DNA from: Prevotella sp. UBA6994
GTDB taxonomy: Bacteria > Bacteroidota > Bacteroidia > Bacteroidales > Bacteroidaceae
Reading direction: 5' to 3'
Length of the DNA stretch: 43,248 nt
Assembly (NCBI GenBank): GCA_002449845.1
Contig: DJXW01000006.1
Span: forward strand, 1 to 43,248
A program made the position numbers and the translations under genes. Numbering within the stretch: the stretch's first letter is position 1; each line of letters starts with the position of its first letter. This document shows positions 17,447 through 24,125 of the stretch, in pieces. The notes under the pieces are model-generated. The model ran no database searches. It had not been told where the DNA came from and saw only the letters and a list, made by a program, of their open reading frames with translations.

Positions 17447-18043
17447 CTAATCCTTTGGGTTTGGAGATGACGTATTTTGTCTTCCTCTAACCAATTCTAT
17501 AGTTTCTTTGCCCGTAAGATGTTCGATGTTGAAACAAATCGCCATCATACGGGCAAAGCCTTTTTCCAATTCTTTCTGAAAACCCTCTTCGTCGTTGGGA
17601 TTGTATCTTTCTGCGAGCAATCGGGCTGCTGCCATCTTCTCTTTTTCATCCTCTATGATATGTATTCTGCCGAAAGCTATCACGCTACGGAAATACGTAG
17701 TAAACTCCTTGGACTGCACTTGGTCTTGTTCGATGACACAGAATGAAGCCTTGTCGTGGTTTCTGATGGCATCAACCTTATGACCGCTTAATGCACTATG
17801 GAAAAATAACTTTCCGTCGGAATAAACATAACTGATGGGAACGGCATAAGGGTAGTTGTGGTCACCTAACAAAGCCAACGTGCCAGAAGTGGCTTTCCGT
17901 AGGATGTCAATGCTCTCTTCTTGCGAAAGCTGTTGGCGTTTCCGTCTCATTTGACGAAACGATGAATCTTGTTGTAATTCGGATGGGGCAATCTTATTTG
18001 GATTCTGCTCACGTTTCTCTTGGATGTTTTTGTCTTGTTCCAT
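17447..18043 (-). CDS. PPOX-class (pyridoxamine 5'-phosphate oxidase-like) flavoprotein
   Basis: The 198-residue protein starts MEQDKNIQEKREQ; the frame is open for 22 more codons, but that would overlap the SMR gene. From about residue 45 the sequence has the split-barrel flavin-binding fold of the NimA/PPOX group: ILRKATSGTLALLGD, YPYAVPISYVY and LFFHSALSGHKVDAI, and later SVIAFGRIHII. Relatives bind FMN or F420-like cofactors and some reduce nitroimidazoles, but the substrate here is unknown. The SMR exporter gene stops 3 bp before this ATG, so they are one transcript. The N-terminal 40 residues are charged and likely disordered. Confidence 0.82.
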   Translation of the reverse strand: MEQDKNIQEKREQNPNKIAPSELQQDSSFRQMRRKRQQLSQEESIDILRKATSGTLALLGDHNYPYAVPISYVYSDGKLFFHSALSGHKVDAIRNHDKASFCVIEQDQVQSKEFTTYFRSVIAFGRIHIIEDEKEKMAAARLLAERYNPNDEEGFQKELEKGFARMMAICFNIEHLTGKETIELVRGRQNTSSPNPKD

Positions 18044-18045
18044 AT

Positions 18046-18369
18046 TTACGATAATGATTTTAGTCCGATGATTGAAGCAATGAGAGTAGTCAGGAAAAAC
18101 AATCTCCAAAATGTAGCTGGCTCACGAAAAATAAAAATTCCGATAAGGACAGCCCCAACAGCTCCGATTCCTGTCCACACTGGGTAGGCGGTTCCCAAGG
18201 CTATGGTCTCCGTGGCTTTAGCCAGTAGAACGGCACTCAACACATACAGCATGGCAAAGGCTGTTATCCAAGTCCACCATTCACCGCCTACAGCTTCTTT
18301 CGCTCTACCAAGACAATATGTGAAGCCTACCTCACACAGACCTGCAACAATCAATATAATCCAATTCAT
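18046..18369 (-). CDS. Small multidrug resistance (SMR) transporter, Gdx/SugE type
   Basis: The 107-residue protein has four membrane helices and starts MNWIILIVAGLCEVGFTYCL, with the essential membrane Glu at E13. The segment GTAYPVWTGIGAVGAVLIG resembles the Gdx/SugE branch (guanidinium/H+ antiporters) more than EmrE. The ATG at 18369 is chosen because it matches the family N-terminus; the frame stays open 57 codons further upstream without family similarity and with a promoter inside it. I looked for a guanidine riboswitch in 18370-18450 and saw none I could identify. Its transcript continues into the PPOX flavoprotein. Confidence 0.88.
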   Translation of the reverse strand: MNWIILIVAGLCEVGFTYCLGRAKEAVGGEWWTWITAFAMLYVLSAVLLAKATETIALGTAYPVWTGIGAVGAVLIGIFIFREPATFWRLFFLTTLIASIIGLKSLS

Positions 18370-18442
18370 TTTTATTGTCAGTGTGCTTGTTGAAGGGCTG
18401 CAAGACATTCTCGGCGACTCCTTTCCAAGCTTTATGTTCCTG

Positions 18443-18450
18443 CAAAAATA
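18443..18450 (-). promoter_or_regulatory. Candidate -7 element for the SMR/PPOX transcript
   Basis: The minus strand reads TATTTTTG here, matching TAnnTTTG. It lies 74 bp before the SMR ATG, inside the open frame upstream of that ATG. The -33 match is weak. Confidence 0.45.
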
Positions 18451-18536
18451 GTGAAAATATTGGATTTTGCGTAATATGAAAGCTGTTTTTGTCCTTTTTT
18501 GATTCAAGAATAGGATTTGGAATACGCTCGCCAATC

Positions 18537-19169
18537 TCATTTTTCTGCAAAATGAGCTTTGGTAAGGAACGATTTCCTATTTCGTTTTTCCCAAGCATTG
18601 ACCACCTCTCCTATATACATGGAATGTAAACCTGCGGGGAAGTGAGCGTACATGTTCTTGGGAACATCGCTTTTAAAATACTGAGGGTCGAAAGGTGCTG
18701 CATACATGATTTTACACTCTATCACCATGTCTGCCTCCGTGTAATATGGTGTTCCGTTTGGAGTAAAGGCAGTATGCAAACCAAGGGCGGCTGCTTTATC
18801 TCCATCCCGACCACTCTTCGTACCCATATACCTGAGTACTTTGCTATGCTCTACGGGGAAGGTCATCACGGTAAAGTATTCTGCTTGATCCATGAACTCC
18901 TTGGTGTATCTTTTCTCAGCTACATATACGGTCAGGGCTGTGCGACCCCAAAGTGTTCCTATGCCACCCCAACCAATGGTCATGGCATTGCTCTTTTCCT
19001 TGTTGCCGGCAGCCAGTAGCTCTGCATCATGAAACCATTGGAAACCATTCTCCGTAAAGTCTTCCCTTACGTCTATTTTCTTGAACCCCTTATCTTCCTG
19101 AGCAAAAGCAGGAATTGTTGCCATTGTCAACATTGCCATCATGGCTGTAATAAAACTTACCTTCTTCAT
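18537..19169 (-). CDS. Exported flavin-reductase-like protein
   Basis: The 210-residue protein begins MKKVSFITAMMAMLTMATIP, a signal peptide cleaved near AFAQ. The mature part resembles the flavin reductase-like/split-barrel group: NAMTIGWGGIGTLWGRT, then VYVAEKRYTKEF, EYFTVMTFP and ALGLHTAFTPNGTPYY. Cytosolic relatives bind FMN and reduce flavins; the exported form suggests an envelope location and an unknown substrate. It reads toward the SMR gene with 167 bp between them, and shares a 138-bp divergent region with the methyltransferase. A TACATTTG box at 19190-19197 (minus) is a plausible promoter. Confidence 0.8.
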   Translation of the reverse strand: MKKVSFITAMMAMLTMATIPAFAQEDKGFKKIDVREDFTENGFQWFHDAELLAAGNKEKSNAMTIGWGGIGTLWGRTALTVYVAEKRYTKEFMDQAEYFTVMTFPVEHSKVLRYMGTKSGRDGDKAAALGLHTAFTPNGTPYYTEADMVIECKIMYAAPFDPQYFKSDVPKNMYAHFPAGLHSMYIGEVVNAWEKRNRKSFLTKAHFAEK

Positions 19170-19307
19170 AATCATATCAATTAGACATGCAAATGTAGTG
19201 AAAAATGAACAAAACTGTGCATCTTTGTTTGTTATTTATCTGATATGATGAGAAAAAAACTCGATTTGTCTTTTATCAAAGATAAAATCATTATTTTTGC
19301 AACAGAA

Positions 19308-20036
19308 ATGACAGTCAATAATGATCCTATGGGCAGAGCCATTCTTGACTATTATCAGTTGAAGAATGCAGACAGGCTAAGAGTATTCTCCCCGATGTTC
19401 GAGGAGGATGAGATTCCATTGACGACGCTTTTCCGTTCGTATAAGTCTATGCCGAGGATAGAACAGAAAGCGCTCGACATGGTTAAAGGCAGAGCGCTTG
19501 ATGTGGGAGCTGCCTCTGGTTGTCATTCACTTGTCCTTCAGAAACGAGGGATAGATGTGACAGCGATCGACATTTCTCCTTTATCCGTAGAAACAATGAA
19601 ACTACGAGGGGTGAAGAAGGTGATGGAACAGGACTTTTTCGAGCTTGGTTCTCAACGACACGACTTCACCCAGAAAGAACAACAGTATGATACCATCCTC
19701 ATGTTGATGAACGGCATCGGAATCGTCGGGACATTGAACCGTATGCCACGATTCTTCAGTCTGCTCGATAAGATACTGGCTCCTGGTGGTCAGGTTCTCT
19801 GTGATTCCTCAGACATTAGTTATGTGTTTGAGGGTGAAATGCCAGACATGATCTATTACGGCGAACAGAGCTTCTATATGCAATATAAAGACATTATCGG
19901 CGATTCGTTCCCTTGGCTATACATCGACTCAGACACGTTAAAACAAATAGCGACAGCTAATGGGTATCATGCAGAAGTAGTCGCAGAAGGAGAGCATTTC
20001 GATTATTTGGCGAGGATAACAAAAATCAATCACTGA
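19308..20036 (+). CDS. Class I SAM-dependent methyltransferase
   Basis: The chosen start gives MTVNNDPMGRAILDYYQLKN and a 242-residue protein, which is how relatives begin; the frame is open another 21 codons, but that extension does not look like the family. Motif I is visible as RALDVGAASGCHSL, followed by VTAIDISPLSVETMKLRGV (motif II region) and TILMLMNGIGIVGTL. The SAM-binding fold is therefore intact. A TATTTTTG at 19292-19299 would place the transcript start only a few bases before this ATG, while an upstream start would need another promoter. Substrate unknown. Confidence 0.85.
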   Translation: MTVNNDPMGRAILDYYQLKNADRLRVFSPMFEEDEIPLTTLFRSYKSMPRIEQKALDMVKGRALDVGAASGCHSLVLQKRGIDVTAIDISPLSVETMKLRGVKKVMEQDFFELGSQRHDFTQKEQQYDTILMLMNGIGIVGTLNRMPRFFSLLDKILAPGGQVLCDSSDISYVFEGEMPDMIYYGEQSFYMQYKDIIGDSFPWLYIDSDTLKQIATANGYHAEVVAEGEHFDYLARITKINH

Positions 20037-20084
20037 ATCCCCCCTCACTTGATGGTTTGATGCACAGGTTGCCGTGGTATTATT

Positions 20085-22076
20085 CTACCCCCTCAACGTT
20101 CTCATGGCATTCAGCACAGCCAAGACCGTTACGCCCACGTCGGCAAAGACAGCCATCCACATGGTGGCTAAGCCGAAGGCGGCAAGGATAAGCACGGCAA
20201 TCTTTACGCCAATGGCAAAGACAACGTTTTCCTTGGCGATGCGAATGGTGCGACGCGCAATACTAATGGCAAGGGCAATCTTGGAAGGTTTATCGTCCAT
20301 CAGTACCACGTCGGCTGCTTCTATGGCAGCGTCACTTCCCAATCCTCCCATGGCAATGCCCACGTCGGCACGGGCGAGAACGGGAGCGTCGTTGATGCCA
20401 TCTCCCACGAAAGCCAATGTCTTGCCTTCGGGCTTGTCTGCTAAGAGTTGTTCTACATGGTTCACCTTATCCGTAGGTAGCAGTTCGGCAAAGTATCGGG
20501 AGATATTCAGTTTTCCAGCTACGTCTTCAGCCACTTCTTGTCTGTCACCCGTGAGCATGACCGTTTCGTTCACGCCCAATTCATGTAATTGAGCGATAGC
20601 CTCGGCACTGTCTTCCTTGATTTTGTCATTGATAATGATGTGTCCTGCATAGACCATACCTTCTCCCTTTTGCAAGCAAACGTGGATAATCGTGCCATGA
20701 TGAGAGCAGTCGCGCCATTTCACCCCCATCGTGTCCATCATCTTCGTATTGCCCACGCAAACCAGTTGTTTCCCAACGATGGCACTTATCCCTTGTCCGG
20801 CTATCTCTTTCACGTCCTTTACCTCACATCCATCCGTAGCTTCATCGGGGAACGCATCTCTCAATGCAGCACCGATGGGATGGTTGGAAAAATGCTCCAC
20901 GTGAGCAGCCAAGTGCAACAATTCGTGTTCGTCGATAAGGTCAGGATGAACCGCCTCCACGGCAAATTGTCCGTGCGTGAGAGTGCCCGTCTTGTCGAAA
21001 ACCACTGTCCCCACCTTTGCCAACACGTCCATATAGTTGGAACCCTTCACCAGAATACCTTTTCGTGAAGCTCCGCCAATGCCTCCGAAGAAGGAGAGAG
21101 GAATGCTGATGACCAATGCGCAAGGGCAGGATACCACGAGAAACATCAAGGAGCGATAAAGCCAAACGGGGAATGTGTGAGCGAAATGCCCAGAGAGCAA
21201 TGGAGGAATCACCGCCAATGCCAATGCTGCCAATACCACGATAGGCGTATAGACACGAGCGAATTTAGTGATAAACGTCTCACTTTTCGATTTATGTTCG
21301 TTGGCATTCTCCACCAGTTGGATAATCTTCGAGACGGTACTCTCGCCAAAATTCTTGGTGGTGCGCACCTTGATTACCCCTGAGAGATTCACGCAACCAG
21401 AGATTACCTCGTCGCCCACGTTGACGTTTCTCGGTAACGACTCGCCCGTGAGCGCTACCGTGTTGAGAGCAGAAGAACCCGTCGTAACTACTCCGTCGAG
21501 CGGTATTTTCTCTCCAGGCTTGATGACGATGGTCTCGCCAATGCCCACTTGATCGGGAGAAATGCTTACGGTAGTTCCCTCACGCTCCACGTTGGCAACG
21601 TCGGGACGGATATCCATCAAATGGGCAATGCTGTCTCTGCTCTTCCCTTCAGCATAACCCTCAAAAAGTTCGCCAATCTGAAAAAACAACATCACGAATA
21701 CCGCCTCTGGAAATTGAGTCTCTGCTCCGGGGAGAAAACCGATGAGCAATGCGCCGATGGTAGCGACCGACATCAGGAAATGCTCGTTGAATGCATCCCC
21801 GTGCATGATGCCCTCGGCGGCTTCCTTGAGCGTCTCGTATCCGATGAACAGGTAAGGAACGAGGTAGATGCAAAGCAATTGCCATGTAGCCAACTCGTAT
21901 TTTTTCTCTATGATAACGGCACAGACCAGAAGAACCGCCGTGGCGATGATTTGTACCAACTTCACTTTCAACCCACCATGCTCGTGATGATGCTCGTGAT
22001 GATGCTCGTGATGATGTTCGTGATGATGATGCTCATGCTGATGCTCGCTACAATGACAATCGTGATGATGTGACAT
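20085..22076 (-). CDS. Zn/Cd/Pb-type P1B ATPase with His-rich N-terminus
   Basis: The 663-residue protein starts with a His-rich tail: residues 3-33 are mostly His with Glu, in place of the usual heavy-metal-associated domain. Standard P-type elements follow: TGES at 210-213, CPC at 317-319 in the transmembrane metal site, DKTGT with phosphorylated D361, the SNHP motif and GDGINDAP. The CPC motif and His tail suggest Zn2+, Cd2+ or similar ion export (ZntA/CadA-like). The His codons form a tandem GTGATGATGCTC-like repeat at about 21982-22070, which could vary in length by slippage. A symmetric sequence at 22122-22140 may be its metal-regulator operator. Confidence 0.92.
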   Translation of the reverse strand: MSHHHDCHCSEHQHEHHHHEHHHEHHHEHHHEHGGLKVKLVQIIATAVLLVCAVIIEKKYELATWQLLCIYLVPYLFIGYETLKEAAEGIMHGDAFNEHFLMSVATIGALLIGFLPGAETQFPEAVFVMLFFQIGELFEGYAEGKSRDSIAHLMDIRPDVANVEREGTTVSISPDQVGIGETIVIKPGEKIPLDGVVTTGSSALNTVALTGESLPRNVNVGDEVISGCVNLSGVIKVRTTKNFGESTVSKIIQLVENANEHKSKSETFITKFARVYTPIVVLAALALAVIPPLLSGHFAHTFPVWLYRSLMFLVVSCPCALVISIPLSFFGGIGGASRKGILVKGSNYMDVLAKVGTVVFDKTGTLTHGQFAVEAVHPDLIDEHELLHLAAHVEHFSNHPIGAALRDAFPDEATDGCEVKDVKEIAGQGISAIVGKQLVCVGNTKMMDTMGVKWRDCSHHGTIIHVCLQKGEGMVYAGHIIINDKIKEDSAEAIAQLHELGVNETVMLTGDRQEVAEDVAGKLNISRYFAELLPTDKVNHVEQLLADKPEGKTLAFVGDGINDAPVLARADVGIAMGGLGSDAAIEAADVVLMDDKPSKIALAISIARRTIRIAKENVVFAIGVKIAVLILAAFGLATMWMAVFADVGVTVLAVLNAMRTLRG

Positions 22077-22121
22077 ATCTTTTCAAATTTTTATTTCCGT
22101 CTGCAAAGATATGGCAAATGT

Positions 22122-22140
22122 TTTGCAACTCGGTTGCAAA
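22122..22140. promoter_or_regulatory. Candidate operator for the metal ATPase
   Basis: TTTGCAAC and GTTGCAAA form a perfect 8-bp inverted repeat around TCG. It lies 46-64 bp upstream of the ATPase ATG, just upstream of a TATCTTTG -7 box (22104-22111 on the minus strand), where a repressor or activator could act. A Fur/Zur-type regulator is a reasonable guess from the symmetry and gene function, but the protein is not known. Confidence 0.5.
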
Positions 22141-22159
22141 GTTGAAATGTTAAAAAAAA

Positions 22160-22199
22160 TACATTTGTTCTTATTTCATTATTTTTTTTGCTACATTTG
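22160..22199 (+). promoter_or_regulatory. Candidate promoters of the cupin/GH43/lyase genes
   Basis: TACATTTG occurs twice (22160-22167 and 22192-22199), both matching the Bacteroidetes -7 box and pointing toward the cupin gene. The second lies 32 bp before its ATG. Its upstream -33 match is TTTG at 22164-22167 with 24-bp spacing, longer than usual. Confidence 0.45.
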
Positions 22200-22231
22200 C
22201 GCAATACTAATTACCTAAAATAAATAAAACA

Positions 22232-22579
22232 ATGAAAACGTGTAGTAATCTATTTCAAATCGAGAGTGACATTGAGTGGCAAAACCCTTCACCTGGAATC
22301 CAACGTCAAATCATGGGATATGACGGGCAGTTGATGATGGTGAAAGTGAAGTTTGAGCAAGGAGCCATCGGAACCGTCCACACCCATTATCATAGTCAGG
22401 CTACCTACGTGGCAAGCGGAAAGTTTGAACTCACCATCGGCGAAGAGCGCAAGGTGCTTACCGCTGGCGATGGCTATTACGTAGCTCCCGACGTGCCTCA
22501 TGGATGTGTTTGTCTTGAGGCTGGCGTGCTGATAGATACGTTTAGTCCGATGAGGGAGGATTTTCTGAAAAAACCTTAA
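22232..22579 (+). CDS. kdgF: KdgF-like cupin, probable uronate-processing enzyme
   Basis: The 115-residue single cupin domain contains GAIGTVHTHYHSQATYV, with likely metal ligands H50, H52 and Q56, and H90 in VPHGC. The end reads GVLIDTFSPMREDFLKKP, closely like KdgF (LIDTFTP.REDF). KdgF speeds conversion of 4,5-unsaturated monouronates from pectin or alginate into their linear keto form. One residue fewer lies between the His pair and Gln than in Yersinia KdgF. The next two genes encode a GH43 enzyme and a PL10-like pectate lyase, which fits a pectin role. The alternative is a generic cupin of unknown substrate. Confidence 0.7.
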   Translation: MKTCSNLFQIESDIEWQNPSPGIQRQIMGYDGQLMMVKVKFEQGAIGTVHTHYHSQATYVASGKFELTIGEERKVLTAGDGYYVAPDVPHGCVCLEAGVLIDTFSPMREDFLKKP

Positions 22580-22646
22580 AGATTTCCAAGTCCATTGGAA
22601 TCATAGAAAACCTTAGAGAGACCTTAGGAACTTTACCGATGATGTT

Positions 22647-24125
22647 ATGAAAAGAGCTCTTTCATTATTAATTATTGTATGGAGCCTTGTGGTTGCCTCA
22701 TTCGCACAAGGCACATACACCAATCCCATCTTGGGCGGTGATTTCCCTGACCCCACCATATTACGAGACGGGCAAGACTATTATATCACCCATTCGGCAT
22801 TCGACTATCAACCCGGATTGGTGGTCTATCATTCTCGCGACCTTGTCAACTGGACTCCCGTGAGTTATGCGCTCCGCACTTATTTAGGTTCTATCTGGGC
22901 TCCAGACATCAAGAAATACAAAGGCAAGTACTATATCTATATCACCGTACATGGCGACCGCCGTACCAATTGCGTGGTATGGGCAGACTCTCCCAAGGGA
23001 CCGTGGAGCGACCCCATCGACCTGAACATTGGCGACATCGACCCTTGTTTCGTGGAAGGTGAAGACGGTAAGTGCTATTTGGTGATGAGCGGTGGCAACA
23101 GATGGACGTTGGCAGACGATGGCCTGAGCGTGGTACCTGGTTCGAAGGTTCATTTCTACGACGGATGGCAATACCCTGCCGAGTGGCTTACTGAAGGCTT
23201 TTGCTTGGAAGGTCCTAAGCTCTATCGCATAGGCGACTATTTCTATTACATCAGTGCCGAAGGAGGAACCGCAGGACCTCCCACCAGTCACATGGTGGTG
23301 GTAGCCCGTTCCAAGAGCATTCATGGTCCTTGGGAAAATATGCCCACCAATCCCTTGATTCATACCTACACGCGTGATGAGCGTTGGTGGTCGAAGGGAC
23401 ATGGTTCGCTCATCGACACCCCCGATGGCAAATGGTATTGCGTTTACCATGCTTACGAGAATGGCTTTTACAATTTAGGAAGGCAAACCCTGATGGAGCC
23501 TGTTCATTTCACCGCAGACGGATGGATCGTGGCTGATGGCGGCGATGCGAATGGCGAGTTGCCGTGTCCCACGTTGCAGAAGCAAGAAGGCAGACTCGAC
23601 CGCCTGGGCGAGTTCCGCTTGGGACTCGACTGGCGATTTTACAAGTCGTTCAATCCCGAGAGGGTAAAGGTTGAGCAAGGTGCCCTTATCTTGCAAGGCA
23701 AGGGCAATAGCTTGGGTTCGTCTGCTCCCTTGATGTTCATAGCAGGAGCGCATCGTTATGAAATAGAAGCAGAGATAAGGTTGCAGGGAAAGGTGAGAGC
23801 TGGATTGTGCATCTACTACAACGATAAATATAATGTGGGAACAGCTTTCGACGGAGAGCGCCGTTTCCGCTATCGCCGTGACCAAGCCAATGGAGTGGGG
23901 AAGGCCTCTACCGACCGTCTATGGTTGCGATTGCGCAATGATGCCCATATCGTAACGGCTTATTGGAGTACCGACGGTAAACAATGGAACCGCGAGACGT
24001 GGGGACAGGAAATCTCTGGGTTCAATCACAACACCCTATACGAATTTCAGAGTGTCCTTCCTGGAGTCTTTTGCGAGGGCGATGGCTATGCAACATTCAA
24101 GAATTTCAAATACCGAGAACTATGA
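22647..24125 (+). CDS. Exported GH43 glycosidase (beta-xylosidase/arabinofuranosidase type)
   Basis: The 492-residue protein has a signal peptide (MKRALSLLIIVWSLVVASFA). The five-bladed GH43 catalytic domain spans about 23-305 with the base D35 in GGDFPDPTI, the pKa-tuning D132 in GDIDPCF and the acid E188 in CLEGPKLY. A C-terminal concanavalin-like beta-sandwich spans about 325-490 (RVKVEQGALILQGKGNSLG). GH43 enzymes remove xylose or arabinose from xylan, arabinan or pectin side chains; the exact bond cannot be told here. It begins 67 bp after the cupin and overlaps the lyase/epimerase start by 4 bp, so the three genes work together. Confidence 0.93.
   Translation: MKRALSLLIIVWSLVVASFAQGTYTNPILGGDFPDPTILRDGQDYYITHSAFDYQPGLVVYHSRDLVNWTPVSYALRTYLGSIWAPDIKKYKGKYYIYITVHGDRRTNCVVWADSPKGPWSDPIDLNIGDIDPCFVEGEDGKCYLVMSGGNRWTLADDGLSVVPGSKVHFYDGWQYPAEWLTEGFCLEGPKLYRIGDYFYYISAEGGTAGPPTSHMVVVARSKSIHGPWENMPTNPLIHTYTRDERWWSKGHGSLIDTPDGKWYCVYHAYENGFYNLGRQTLMEPVHFTADGWIVADGGDANGELPCPTLQKQEGRLDRLGEFRLGLDWRFYKSFNPERVKVEQGALILQGKGNSLGSSAPLMFIAGAHRYEIEAEIRLQGKVRAGLCIYYNDKYNVGTAFDGERRFRYRRDQANGVGKASTDRLWLRLRNDAHIVTAYWSTDGKQWNRETWGQEISGFNHNTLYEFQSVLPGVFCEGDGYATFKNFKYREL

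Noticed and set aside
18370..18540. Upstream extension of the SMR protein, and a possible guanidine riboswitch
   Set aside because: The extension has no family similarity and contains a promoter box; I could not find a guanidine riboswitch structure.
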